From assembly GCA_020725145.1 (NCBI GenBank), contig DYFO01000005.1, forward strand, positions 1 through 63,561: DNA of 63,561 nucleotides. Direction: 5' to 3'. Under the pieces are notes generated by a model. The model was not told where the DNA came from. It made no database searches and worked only from the letters and a program-made list of their open reading frames with translations. The stretch comes from Symbiobacterium thermophilum. GTDB lineage: Bacteria > Bacillota > Sulfobacillia > UBA995. Position numbers and translations under genes: made by a program. Shown piece after piece: positions 7,772 to 16,769 of the stretch (position 1 is its first letter; every line of letters begins with the position of its first letter).

Positions 7772-8815
7772 GTGGTGACCGGCTGGCTCGTGCTGGAAGA
7801 CGGTACCCGGTTCGAGGGACGGCTTTTCGGCGCAGGCCAAGAGGCAAGCGGAGAGGTGGTCTGCAACACCGGGGTCACGGGGTACCAGGAGGCGCTCACC
7901 GATCCGGCCTGCTGCGGCCAGATCGTGGTGCTGAGCTACCCCGTGATCGGCAACCTGGGGGCGAGCCTTCGCAGTTGCGAATCTCCCCGACCCTACCTGA
8001 AGGGGCTGGTGGTCAGGCAACTCGCCGACCACCGTGACGACGGGCCCGGCGAGCTGGAGTGGTATCTGCGCGGGCACGGGGTGGTGGGTCTGGAGGAGGT
8101 CGACACCCGGGCTCTGGTCAGGCACCTGCGGGAGCGCGGCAGCCTGCGGGGCGTGATCTCCACCTCGCCACAGGCTTCCGTCGGGCCGGGGGTGGAAGGC
8201 CCACGGGTGGCCGAGGTCACCACGCCCTGGCCCTACCGCATCTACGGCGACGGTCCCCGCGTGGTGGTGGTGGACTGCGGGTTGCGGCTGAGCACGCTGC
8301 GGGCCCTGGTCGACCGTTACGACTGCGATGTGACGGTGGTACCGGCCACCACCGGCGCTGCCGACATCCTGGACTTCCGTCCCGACGGGGTGCTGATCTC
8401 CAGCGGGCCGGGCCAGGCCGCCGACCTGCCGGGACTGGTGGAGACGGTCAGGAGTCTTCTGGGCAGGGTTCCCCTGTTCGGTATCGGCCTGGGACATCAA
8501 CTGCTGGGGCTGGCGCTGGGAGTCGGCACCCGCAGGCTGAAGTTCGGACACCGGGGCATGAACCACCCCGTGCGCGAGCTGGCAAGCGGCCGCATCCTGA
8601 TAACCGCCCAGAACCACGGCTTTGCGCTGGAGGAAGAAGGCGTGGCCGAGGCCGGGCTTGAGGTTACCCACCGGAGCTGTCACGACGGCACGGTGGAGGG
8701 GACCTGCCATCCGGGACTGCCGGTCTTCGGGGTCGACTTCCACCCCCAGTCTCCCCCGGGCCCCGCCGATGCCGCGCCGGCTTTTGAGCGTTTTTGGAAA
8801 CTCATCCAGTCATAG
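7772..8815 (+). CDS. carA: carbamoyl-phosphate synthase small subunit with degenerate glutaminase site
   Basis: About 347 residues from GTG 7772, chosen because GGGAGG (7757-7762) sits ten bases before it; upstream codons of the frame overlap the TATAAT of the internal promoter. The N-terminal CarA domain (residues 1-130) is followed by a class I glutamine amidotransferase domain. The nucleophile motif, normally GICLGHQ, reads GIGLGHQ (codon GGC), and the acid of the FHPE motif is Gln: FHPQSPPGP. The catalytic His and the oxyanion-loop glycines remain. Two of the three triad residues are lost, so the subunit should not hydrolyse glutamine, and the enzyme probably uses free ammonia, as vertebrate CPS I does. 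The fold and position in the operon are otherwise normal. Confidence 0.9.
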   Translation: MVTGWLVLEDGTRFEGRLFGAGQEASGEVVCNTGVTGYQEALTDPACCGQIVVLSYPVIGNLGASLRSCESPRPYLKGLVVRQLADHRDDGPGELEWYLRGHGVVGLEEVDTRALVRHLRERGSLRGVISTSPQASVGPGVEGPRVAEVTTPWPYRIYGDGPRVVVVDCGLRLSTLRALVDRYDCDVTVVPATTGAADILDFRPDGVLISSGPGQAADLPGLVETVRSLLGRVPLFGIGLGHQLLGLALGVGTRRLKFGHRGMNHPVRELASGRILITAQNHGFALEEEGVAEAGLEVTHRSCHDGTVEGTCHPGLPVFGVDFHPQSPPGPADAAPAFERFWKLIQS

Positions 8816-8827
8816 GAGGAATGCACA

Positions 8828-11800
8828 CTGCCGCTCAAACCGTTCCTGCGCACGGTAATGGTCTTCGGTTCCGGTCCCATCATCATCGGGCAGGCGGCGG
8901 AGTTCGACTACGCCGGCAGCCAGGCCTGCCGGACGTTGCGCGAGGAAGGGCTGCGGGTGGTCCTGCTCAACTCCAATCCCGCCACCATCATGACCGACGT
9001 CGAGCTGGCCGATCGGGTCTATCTGGAACCCCTGAGCTTTGAGATGGCCCGGGAGGTGCTCCGCCGGGAACGCCCCGAGGGCCTGCTTCCCACACTTGGG
9101 GGACAGGTAGGGCTCAACCTGGCGGTCGAGCTGGCCCAGGCGGGTGTGCTGGACGAGCTGGGGGTGGAGCTGCTGGGTACCCCGGTCGCGGCCATCCGGC
9201 AGGCCGAGGACCGTGAGGAATTTCGGAAGCTGCTCGTGAAGCTGGGTGAGCCCTGTCCCCGCAGCACGGCGGTGCGCTCGATAGGGGAAGCGGCCGATTT
9301 CGCGCGGGAGGCCGGTTTCCCGCTGGTCATCCGCCCCGCATTCACGCTGGGCGGTACCGGCAGCGGCGTCGCCCGGGACATGGGCGAACTGACCGTGGTG
9401 GTCGGCCGCGGGCTGTCCCAGAGTCCCGTGGGTCAGTGCCTGGTAGAGGAGTACCTGGAGGGCTGGAAGGAGATCGAGTTCGAGGTCATCCGCGACGGCC
9501 GCGACAACTGCGTGGCGGTGTGCGGTATGGAGAATCTCGATCCCATGGGCATCCACACCGGGGACAGCGTGGTGGTCGCCCCCTGCCAGACGCTGTCCGA
9601 CTGGCAGTATCAGGCGCTGCGGGCGGCGGCCTTCCGCATCGTCCGTGGCCTGGGCCTGGAAGGCGGGTGCAACGTCCAGTTTGCGGTGCGCGATGGCGAG
9701 TACCGAGTCATCGAGGTCAACCCCCGGGTGAGCCGCTCCAGCGCCCTGGCCTCCAAGGCCACCGGTTACCCCATCGCCGCGGTGGCCACGCGCATTGCCC
9801 TTGGGTACGCGCTGGACGAGATCGCGGGGTCGGTCACCGGCTCGGGCGCCGGCTTCGAACCGGTCCTCGACTACGTGGTGGTGAAGATCCCCCGCTGGCC
9901 CTTCGACAAGTTCGCGGGGGCCGACCGGCGACTGGGTACGCAGATGAAGGCCACCGGCGAGGTCATGGGCATCGACCGCACCTTCGAGGGTGCGCTGCTG
10001 AAGGCAGTACGCTCGTTGGAGCTTGAGGGGCCCGGGCTCTTCCGGCCGGAACTTTCGGCATGGACGGACGAGGAGCTACGCGAGGTCCTCTGCCGGCCCG
10101 ACGATCGGCGGCTGTTCGCGCTGGCCGAGGCCTGCCGCCGGCGGTGGCCCGGCGACGGGTTGGCCGCCCTTACCGGCATCGACCCGCACTTCATCCGGCG
10201 TCTTCAAGTGCTGGCCCGGCTGGCCCGTGAGGTGTCCACGGGGAGGCCGCTGCAGGACGCCGATCTCTTGCGCCGGGCCAAGCGGGCGGGCTTCTCAGAC
10301 CGTGAGCTCGGGTTCCTTGCCGGCGTGGACGCCGAACGCGTGGAAGAAGCGCGGCTGGCCCTGGGTCTACGTCCCGTCTACAAGGTCGTGGACAGTTTCG
10401 CAGGCGAGTTCGAGGCGGGGGCTCCCTTCTACTACTCCACGTACGAGGCCGAGGACGAACTGCCGGCACCGGGAGGTCCCAGCGTGCTGGTGGTGGGTTC
10501 GGGACCCATCCGTATCGGCCAGGGCATAGAGTTCGACTACTGCTCGGTTCACGCCGCCTGGGCATTGCGGGAGGCCGGCGTGCGCTCGCTGGTGATCAAC
10601 AACAACCCCGAGACGGTCTCCACCGACTATCTCACGTCCGATCAGCTGTTCTTCGAGCCGGTCACCCGCGAGGAGGTGCTGGAGCTGGTCAGGCGCCAGT
10701 CCCCGCGGGGAGTGCTGGTTCAGTTCGGCGGCCAGACCGCCATCAACCTGGCTCCCGAACTGGCCCGGGCAGGGGTAAGCGTGCTGGGCACCGACCCTGC
10801 GGGTATCGACCTCGCGGAGGATCGCGAGCGCTTCGAGGAGCTGCTGGGCCGCTTGGGGTTGGCCCGTCCCCCGGGCCGGGCCGTCCGCTCGCCGGCCGCG
10901 GCCGCGCGGGCGGCGGCGGAACTCGGCTATCCGGTGGTGGTGCGACCTTCTTACGTGCTGGGGGGCCGCGCCATGCAGGTGGTGCACGACGCGGCCGACC
11001 TCCGGGCCATCCTGGAGCAGGTGGACTGGCGCCGGCCGGTGCTGGTGGACCGCTTCGTCTGGGGCCGCGAGGTGGAGGTCGACGCGATCGCCGACGGCGA
11101 ACAGGTGCTGGTGCTGGGCATCCTGGAACATGTGGAGGGCACCGGCGTGCATTCGGGCGATTCCATCTCCGTCTACCCGCCCCAGGGGCTTGACGCCCCC
11201 ATACGGGGGCGTCTGGTGGAGATCACCACCGGGCTGGCGCTTGCCCTCGGCATCCGTGGCCTGGTTAACGTGCAGTACGTGCTGGCCGGCGGCGAGGTGC
11301 TGGTGCTGGAGGCCAACCCCCGCGCCAGCCGCACCGTACCCCTGCTGAGCAAGGTGACGGGGGTCGCGGCGGTACGGGCGGCCACCCGGGTGGCGCTGGG
11401 CCAGACGCTCAAGTCCATGGGGCTGCCGCACGGGCTTTGGCCGGAGCCTCCGTACGTGGCGGTGAAGGTTCCGGTATTCTCCTGGATCAAGCTGCCGGGG
11501 GTCGACAGCGGGCTGGGGCCGGAGATGAAATCGACCGGCGAGGCGCTGGGACTGGACTTCAGCTTTGAGGGCGCACTTGCCCGGGGAATGGAGGCCGCCG
11601 GATGGCGGCTGCCGCGTCCGGGAGGAACGGTGGCCTTCAGCGTGGCCGATCGTGACAAGCCGGAGGCACTGGGGCTCGCCCGGGAGTATGCGGAGGCAGG
11701 TTTCGGGCTTGCCGCCACCGGCGGCACCGCCGCCGTGCTGCGGGCCGCGGGCCTGGAGGTGCGCCAATACCGCAAGCTGAGCGAGGGCTCTCCCAACCTC

Positions 11801-12037
11801 GTGGAAGGACTGGAGCAGGGCGAACTGGAACTGGTGGTGAACACGTTGACCCGTGGCAGGCAACCGTGGTCGGACGGGTTCCGGATCCGCCGGGCCGCGG
11901 TGGAGCGAGGCCTGCCTTGCTTCACCTCGCTGGATACCGCCCGGGCGGTCCTCGCGGCCGTGCGCGGGCGTGATCAGGGCCACCGCGAGCCCCGGGCGCT
12001 CCAGGATTACCTCGGGAGGTTCGCAGCGGCTACGTAG
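8828..12037 (+). CDS. carB: carbamoyl-phosphate synthase large subunit
   Basis: The protein has about 1069 residues and two homologous ATP-grasp halves, each with a GSGPI.IGQ motif (near residues 14 and 550); the first makes carboxyphosphate/carbamate and the second carbamoyl phosphate. A C-terminal MGS-like allosteric domain begins near residue 930. The first ATG of the frame (8858) is 10 codons too late. AGGAGG (8815-8820) points to CTG at 8828, from which the product aligns residue for residue with the usual MPKR-type N-terminus. The start is therefore probably a rare CTG. carA lies just upstream. Confidence 0.92.
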   Translation: MPLKPFLRTVMVFGSGPIIIGQAAEFDYAGSQACRTLREEGLRVVLLNSNPATIMTDVELADRVYLEPLSFEMAREVLRRERPEGLLPTLGGQVGLNLAVELAQAGVLDELGVELLGTPVAAIRQAEDREEFRKLLVKLGEPCPRSTAVRSIGEAADFAREAGFPLVIRPAFTLGGTGSGVARDMGELTVVVGRGLSQSPVGQCLVEEYLEGWKEIEFEVIRDGRDNCVAVCGMENLDPMGIHTGDSVVVAPCQTLSDWQYQALRAAAFRIVRGLGLEGGCNVQFAVRDGEYRVIEVNPRVSRSSALASKATGYPIAAVATRIALGYALDEIAGSVTGSGAGFEPVLDYVVVKIPRWPFDKFAGADRRLGTQMKATGEVMGIDRTFEGALLKAVRSLELEGPGLFRPELSAWTDEELREVLCRPDDRRLFALAEACRRRWPGDGLAALTGIDPHFIRRLQVLARLAREVSTGRPLQDADLLRRAKRAGFSDRELGFLAGVDAERVEEARLALGLRPVYKVVDSFAGEFEAGAPFYYSTYEAEDELPAPGGPSVLVVGSGPIRIGQGIEFDYCSVHAAWALREAGVRSLVINNNPETVSTDYLTSDQLFFEPVTREEVLELVRRQSPRGVLVQFGGQTAINLAPELARAGVSVLGTDPAGIDLAEDRERFEELLGRLGLARPPGRAVRSPAAAARAAAELGYPVVVRPSYVLGGRAMQVVHDAADLRAILEQVDWRRPVLVDRFVWGREVEVDAIADGEQVLVLGILEHVEGTGVHSGDSISVYPPQGLDAPIRGRLVEITTGLALALGIRGLVNVQYVLAGGEVLVLEANPRASRTVPLLSKVTGVAAVRAATRVALGQTLKSMGLPHGLWPEPPYVAVKVPVFSWIKLPGVDSGLGPEMKSTGEALGLDFSFEGALARGMEAAGWRLPRPGGTVAFSVADRDKPEALGLAREYAEAGFGLAATGGTAAVLRAAGLEVRQYRKLSEGSPNLVEGLEQGELELVVNTLTRGRQPWSDGFRIRRAAVERGLPCFTSLDTARAVLAAVRGRDQGHREPRALQDYLGRFAAAT

Positions 12038-12061
12038 CCTCCCATAGGGTACTGGAAGTAC

Positions 12062-12367
12062 ATGAAGCGTTATGCGGTCCCGGTGCACGAGGCGGCGGCG
12101 CTGTTGCTGGGTCGCCGGGCCATGGGCTACCGGGAGCGCATCACCAAGGAGCTCAACGTGCTGGCCGCGCGAATCAGGAGCAACCTGACCCAAAAGGTCA
12201 GTCCCGATAGACCAAAGGAAGGAAAGTGGATGACCCGCGGGGTTCGGGCCCTCTTGGAGCGGCTGGAGCGGAAGATGCCTGTCCACAACGGGCTTGCGCC
12301 GTGGCAAAAGACACGGTTCCATTCCGTCTGGCGCGACTTCAAGCTTTTGGCCCTGGCCTTGCGGTGA
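12062..12367 (+). CDS. hypothetical protein within the pyrimidine operon
   Basis: A 101-residue basic frame with no domain I recognise, no transmembrane segment and no signal peptide. It lies 24 bases after carB; the best upstream sequence, GGAAG before ATG, is a weak ribosome binding site. It contains two helical, Arg/Lys-rich stretches (GYRERITKELNVLAARIRS and GVRALLERLERKMP), so it may bind nucleic acid. It could equally be a chance frame in the spacer. The following 253 bases to pyrK hold nothing I can identify, including no third PyrR site. Confidence 0.35.
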   Translation: MKRYAVPVHEAAALLLGRRAMGYRERITKELNVLAARIRSNLTQKVSPDRPKEGKWMTRGVRALLERLERKMPVHNGLAPWQKTRFHSVWRDFKLLALALR

Positions 12368-12620
12368 CTCCGTTTGGCCGGTGTCGGACAAACCGGTAGG
12401 CGTCCTAACAGGACGCGGGAGGTGGGGCTGGCCCTCCGCCAGAAGAAACCCTTCCGGCGCAGTCCTCCCGTCCGGGTGGGACTCCCGGGCCGAGGCCCCC
12501 GGTCGCCCTGCTCCCTCGGAGGAGCAAATCAAGTATCCGAAAGGAGGCGAAGGCCTGGTCGGGGGGCCGGTCTATCCGGGGAGAAGATTCGGGTAGATTT
12601 CTTGAACCAGGTAGGGCGAC

Positions 12621-13379
12621 GTGGAGCTGGTAGGGGCAAGCGTCCTGACCCACGAAGCGCTGGGAGCCGGCTACCACCGTCTTGTGCTGGCCGCTCCCGA
12701 GGTGGCTCTGCAATGCCGGCCCGGGCAGTTCGTGCACGTCCGGGTGAGCGAGGACCGCTACCCGCTGCTGCGGCGGCCTTTCAGCGTGGCCCGCCGCGGT
12801 GACGGCACCATCACCCTCCTGTACCGGGTAGTTGGAAAGGGGACCGCCCTGCTGGCGGGTCTTCGCCCGGGCGGATGTCTCGACCTGCTGGGACCTCTGG
12901 GCAGCGGCTTTGAGCTTCTGCCCGGCCGCCGGGCGGTACTGGTGGCGGGAGGGGCGGGAATCGCCCCGCTTCTGTTTCTGGCCCAGCTGGCTTGGGAAAC
13001 CGGACACCCGGTGCGTGCCGTGGTGGGGGCGGCCCAGGCGGCGGAACTTGTCGGCACCGCCGACCTCGGGGAGCTCGGCGTGCCGGCGGCGTACGCCACC
13101 GACGACGGCAGCCTCGGTCACCACGGCCCGGTCACCGACCTGCTGGAGGGATCGCTGGCCGGCGAGGCGCTGTACGCCTGCGGTCCGCCTGCCATGCTGC
13201 GCAAGGTGCAAACGCTGGCGCGTGAGCAGGCAGTGCCCGGCCAGCTGTCGCTGGAGGCAAGCATGGCCTGCGGGGTGGGCGCCTGCCGGGGATGTGCCTG
13301 CCGGGCCCACGGGGGCTACCGCATGGTGTGTACCGATGGTCCCGTCTTCGACCTGGAAGAGGTGGTACTGGATGGCTAG
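12621..13379 (+). CDS. pyrK: dihydroorotate dehydrogenase electron-transfer subunit
   Basis: A 252-residue iron-sulfur flavoprotein passing electrons from the class 1B dihydroorotate dehydrogenase to NAD. FAD binding is seen in YPLLRRPFSV near residue 52, the nucleotide-binding loop is VAGGAGIAPL, and the C-terminal [2Fe-2S] cysteines lie in ACGVGACRGCAC plus a later MVCTDGP. It begins with GTG; the ribosome binding site (GGTAGGG) is weak. Its end overlaps pyrD by eight bases, as expected for the heterotetramer PyrD2K2. Confidence 0.93.
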   Translation: MELVGASVLTHEALGAGYHRLVLAAPEVALQCRPGQFVHVRVSEDRYPLLRRPFSVARRGDGTITLLYRVVGKGTALLAGLRPGGCLDLLGPLGSGFELLPGRRAVLVAGGAGIAPLLFLAQLAWETGHPVRAVVGAAQAAELVGTADLGELGVPAAYATDDGSLGHHGPVTDLLEGSLAGEALYACGPPAMLRKVQTLAREQAVPGQLSLEASMACGVGACRGCACRAHGGYRMVCTDGPVFDLEEVVLDG

Positions 13380-14301
13380 TCGCCTGGCCACCAGCCTGGC
13401 CGGCATCCCCCTGCGAAACCCGGTGCTCGCCGCCTCGGGCACCTTCGGATACGGCCGCGAGTACGCCGGGCTGGTGCCGCCGGCCTGCCTCGGAGCGGTG
13501 ATAACCAAGGGCACCTCGCTGGAACCATGGCCCGGCAACCCTCCTCCCCGCACGGTGGAGACGGTCGCGGGCATGCTCAACGCCATCGGTCTTGAGAACC
13601 CCGGGCTTGCACACCTGGTGGAGGAGGACCTGCCGTGGCTCCAAAGCCAGGGGGCCACGGTCATCGTGAACGTGGTGGGGCGCTGTGTAGACGAATACGT
13701 CGAGATGGCCGCAGCGCTGGACCGCCGCCGTGAGGTGGCGGGGCTGGAACTGAACATCTCGTGCCCCAACGTGGACAAGGGCGGCATGGCCTTCGGTTCG
13801 CACCCCGAGACGGCCTACGCCCTGGTACGGGCAGTTCGCAGGCGTACGCGACTGCCGCTTTTGGTCAAGCTATCCCCCAATGTGACCGACATCGTCCGCG
13901 TAGCCGAACGCGTGCGCGACGCCGGCGCCGACGGCCTGTCGGCCATTAACACGCTGGTGGGGATGGCCATCGACCTCGACAGCCGCCGCCCGGTGCTGGG
14001 CAACGTCACCGGGGGGTTGTCGGGTCCGGCGATCAAGCCCGTGGCGCTGGCCGCCGTCTGGCGGCTGGCGGCGGTGGGGTTGCCGGTCCTGGGCATGGGA
14101 GGCATCTGGGACTGGCGCGATGCCGCCGAGTTCCTGATGGCGGGGGCCGCCGCGGTAGCGGTTGGCACCGCGACTTTCGCCCGTCCCCGGGCCATGCTGG
14201 AGATCGTGGCAGGACTGGAGGAGTACCTCGAATGCAGGGGCCTCAAGAACGTGTCGGAACTGGTGGGGGAGGCCAACCCGACCTTCCGCGCGAGCGGCTG
14301 A
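13372..14301 (+). CDS. pyrD: dihydroorotate dehydrogenase (class 1B, NAD-linked catalytic subunit)
   Basis: A 309-residue FMN TIM-barrel oxidising dihydroorotate to orotate. The catalytic cysteine is in NISCPNVDKGG, the class 1 hallmark; phosphate-binding glycines lie in MGGIWDW and GTATFARP near the end. The ATG at 13372 overlaps the pyrK stop. Upstream codons of the frame lie inside pyrK and are ignored. Pairing with pyrK makes it class 1B, using NAD rather than fumarate or quinone, which suits an anaerobe or a facultative organism. Confidence 0.95.
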   Translation: MASRLATSLAGIPLRNPVLAASGTFGYGREYAGLVPPACLGAVITKGTSLEPWPGNPPPRTVETVAGMLNAIGLENPGLAHLVEEDLPWLQSQGATVIVNVVGRCVDEYVEMAAALDRRREVAGLELNISCPNVDKGGMAFGSHPETAYALVRAVRRRTRLPLLVKLSPNVTDIVRVAERVRDAGADGLSAINTLVGMAIDLDSRRPVLGNVTGGLSGPAIKPVALAAVWRLAAVGLPVLGMGGIWDWRDAAEFLMAGAAAVAVGTATFARPRAMLEIVAGLEEYLECRGLKNVSELVGEANPTFRASG

Positions 14302-14987
14302 TCGTCGCCCTGGACATTCCCGATCTCGGGCGGGCGTCCGCGTTGGTTCGGATGCTCTCGCCCCTGGTCAAATGGTTCAAGGTGGGCATGGAGCTTTACT
14401 GCGCGGCCGGCCCGGCGGCGCCCGAGGCGGTGGCCCGCGCGGGCGGGCGGGTGTTCCTTGACCTCAAGCTGCACGACATCCCCGCCACCGTACTGGGTGC
14501 GGGGCGGGTGGTGGCCTCGCTTCCCGGCGTGGGCCTGTGGAACGTGCACGCGTCGGGAGGCGAGGAGATGCTGGCGGCCGCGGTGCGGGCCAACCGCGAG
14601 GTGGGACAGGCACGGGTATTGGGGGTGACCGTGCTGACCAGCCTTGACGCCGAGGCGCTGCGCCGACAGGGCATCACCCGCTCGCCGACCGAACAGGTGG
14701 TGGCCCTGGCCCGGCTGAGCCAGGCGGCCGGCCTGGACGGGGTGGTGGCCTCGCCCCGCGAGGTGGCGGCGGTACGCCGGGCGTGTGGCCCCGACTTCCT
14801 GGTGGTGACGCCGGGGGTGCGACCGGCGGGGGCCGACGCCGGCGATCAGCGGCGGGTAGCCACTCCGACCGAGGCGATGCGGGCGGGGGCGGACTACCTG
14901 GTGGTGGGGAGGCCCATCACCGGGGCACCGGACCCGGTGGCCGCCGCGCGGAGCGTGCTTGACGAGATGGAGGAGGTCTGCCGGTGA
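14232..14987 (+). CDS. pyrF: orotidine-5'-phosphate decarboxylase
   Basis: A 251-residue enzyme of the last step, OMP to UMP. The catalytic DLKLHDIPATV carries the Lys-Asp pair and VVTPGVRP binds phosphate. The start was placed at ATG 14232 because GGAGGAG (14217-14223) lies eight bases before it. This makes a 70-base overlap with pyrD and about 22 extra N-terminal residues. The conserved part begins at RLIVALDIPD, so a CTG start at 14298 over the pyrD stop is an alternative, but no ribosome binding site supports it. Confidence 0.93.
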   Translation: MQGPQERVGTGGGGQPDLPRERLIVALDIPDLGRASALVRMLSPLVKWFKVGMELYCAAGPAAPEAVARAGGRVFLDLKLHDIPATVLGAGRVVASLPGVGLWNVHASGGEEMLAAAVRANREVGQARVLGVTVLTSLDAEALRRQGITRSPTEQVVALARLSQAAGLDGVVASPREVAAVRRACGPDFLVVTPGVRPAGADAGDQRRVATPTEAMRAGADYLVVGRPITGAPDPVAAARSVLDEMEEVCR

Positions 14988-15556
14988 ACCCTGAAGCTGT
15001 GCGCACGCTGCTCGCCGAGGCGGGAGCCATCATGGAAGGCCACTTCCTGCTGACGTCCGGCCGCCACAGCCGGTACTTCGTGCAGTGCTCGCAGGTGCTG
15101 CAGTATCCCGACCACACCGCCGCGCTGACCGCCGCACTGGCCGAACGTCTGCAGCCCGTCATGGAGCTCAGGCCCACCACGGTGGTCGGCCCCGCGCTGG
15201 GAGGCATCGTCCTGGCCTACGAGATGGCCCGCACCCTGCGGGCCCGCGCCCTGTACGCGGAGAAGACTCCCGGCGGTATGGTCTTCCGCCGGGGGTTCCG
15301 GCTGCGGCCGGCGGAGACGGTCCTCGTGGTGGAGGACGTGGTCACCACGGGGGGATCGGTCAACGCGGTGATCGAAGCCGTTCGTGACGCCGGGGCCTGG
15401 GTGGCAGGCGTGGGCGCGCTGGTGGATCGCAGCGGTGGCGACGTCGGCTTCCGCGTACCCTTCGCCTCCCTGCTGCGGCTGCCCATGGAGGACTGGGATC
15501 CCAGGCTGTGCCCCCTCTGCCACGCGGGCATCGCGCTGGTGCGCCCCAAGGGCTGA
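14984..15556 (+). CDS. pyrE: orotate phosphoribosyltransferase
   Basis: A 190-residue enzyme joining orotate and PRPP to OMP. The PRPP loop VVEDVVTTGGSV lies near residue 110. The flexible-loop lysine and EKTPGG region precede it. The C-terminal CPLCHAG segment, a possible metal knuckle, is seen in many clostridial-type enzymes. The GTG overlaps the pyrF stop. It ends the operon; I see no strong terminator before the ATPase gene at 15636. Confidence 0.95.
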   Translation: MNPEAVRTLLAEAGAIMEGHFLLTSGRHSRYFVQCSQVLQYPDHTAALTAALAERLQPVMELRPTTVVGPALGGIVLAYEMARTLRARALYAEKTPGGMVFRRGFRLRPAETVLVVEDVVTTGGSVNAVIEAVRDAGAWVAGVGALVDRSGGDVGFRVPFASLLRLPMEDWDPRLCPLCHAGIALVRPKG

Positions 15557-15635
15557 GGTCCGGATCTGCCGGGACAGTCACCCTCCCCCGCAGAGGACAT
15601 AAGATGTGCTGAACTCCGGGTGGAGGGGACCTCCC

Positions 15636-16769
15636 ATGTCGGTCAAGGTCAGGCGAGTCTTCGCTGGGGCGAACACCGCGCGCGGCTTTCACTCGCTGCA
15701 TGCCCAAGCCCTGGGCAGCCGGGTGCTGCGTCTTTACATCCTGAAAGGCGGGCCCGGGGTCGGCAAGTCTACTTTCATGCTCCGCACCGGTGAGGAACTG
15801 GCCGCCAGGGGGTATGCGGTGGAATACTACTGCTGTTCCTCGGACAACGCCTCGCTGGACGGTCTTGTGCTGCCGGCCGCGGGTGTGGCCCTGCTCGACG
15901 GCACCGCCCCTCACGTCGTGGACCCACGTCATCCCGGGGCGGTGGACAGCATCGTCAACCTTGGAGACTACTGGGACCCAGAACCCCTGCGTGCCTGCCG
16001 GTACGAGATCGAGATGCTCACGCGGGAGATCGCCCGGCTCTTCGCCGCCGCCTACCGGTGTCTTGCAGGGGCCCTCACCCAGCTCGAGCAGTGGGAGGCC
16101 ATCCATCAGGAAACGGGAGCGCTCGACACGGTCCGGCTGAACAGCCTGGCCCGTGAACTGGTGGGGGAGGCGGTGGGTGAGGCCGTCCCGTGTCAGCGCC
16201 TGCCCCGGCAGCGCCACCTCTTCGCCTCTGCCATCGGTCCCGACGGTTGTGTCAGCCACCTGGACACGGTGGTGGCCGGTTTCCCCCGGCGGTTGGTGCT
16301 GAAGGGACCGCCAGGGACCGGCAAGAACACGCTGGTGCGCCGGGTGGTCGCCGAGGCCACCGCCCGGGGGTACGATGTGGAAGTGTTCCGCTGCGCGTTC
16401 GACCCCCACAAGTACGATCACGTCCTCGTGCCCGCACTGGGGGTGGCGCTGCTCAACGCCTCCGACCCCCACGGTTACCGGCCCGCCCCCGGCGACCGTG
16501 TACTCGACACCACCGGGGCGTTGCGGCCGGGAGTGCTTGAGGCTTACATCGGTGAGGTCGCCCGCGCCCGCACCCTGTACTCGGAGCTCATGGACCAGGG
16601 CATCTGGTACATCCGGATGGCCAAACAAGTCCACGACGAACTCGAAAGCTACTACATATCGAGCACGGACTTCGAAGCCGTGGAGGCCCGGCGTTGCCGG
16701 GTCCGGGACGAGATCCTGGAGCTTGGGGCCGGTGTGGCGGAACCCGAGGGACGGGCGGTGTCAGACTGA
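15636..16769 (+). CDS. two-P-loop ATPase of unknown role (PRK06851-like)
   Basis: A 377-residue protein with two Walker A motifs, GGPGVGKST near residue 40 and GPPGTGKNT near residue 228, in two similar halves each containing a DPHKYD/DPRHPGA-type segment. The first half carries LDGTAPHVVDPRHPGAVD. The family is common in spore-forming Firmicutes, but I know of no established function. The ATG at 15636 follows GGAGGGG (15622-15628). The gene begins 80 bases after pyrE. Its last dozen codons are duplicated at about 26306-26338, next to the intact deiminase gene. Cytosolic: no membrane segment. Confidence 0.8.
   Translation: MSVKVRRVFAGANTARGFHSLHAQALGSRVLRLYILKGGPGVGKSTFMLRTGEELAARGYAVEYYCCSSDNASLDGLVLPAAGVALLDGTAPHVVDPRHPGAVDSIVNLGDYWDPEPLRACRYEIEMLTREIARLFAAAYRCLAGALTQLEQWEAIHQETGALDTVRLNSLARELVGEAVGEAVPCQRLPRQRHLFASAIGPDGCVSHLDTVVAGFPRRLVLKGPPGTGKNTLVRRVVAEATARGYDVEVFRCAFDPHKYDHVLVPALGVALLNASDPHGYRPAPGDRVLDTTGALRPGVLEAYIGEVARARTLYSELMDQGIWYIRMAKQVHDELESYYISSTDFEAVEARRCRVRDEILELGAGVAEPEGRAVSD

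Noticed and set aside
12368..12620. A third PyrR attenuator before pyrK
   Set aside because: No PyrR-binding core (AGTCC...GAGGCT...AAGGG) and no terminator with a T-tract are present.
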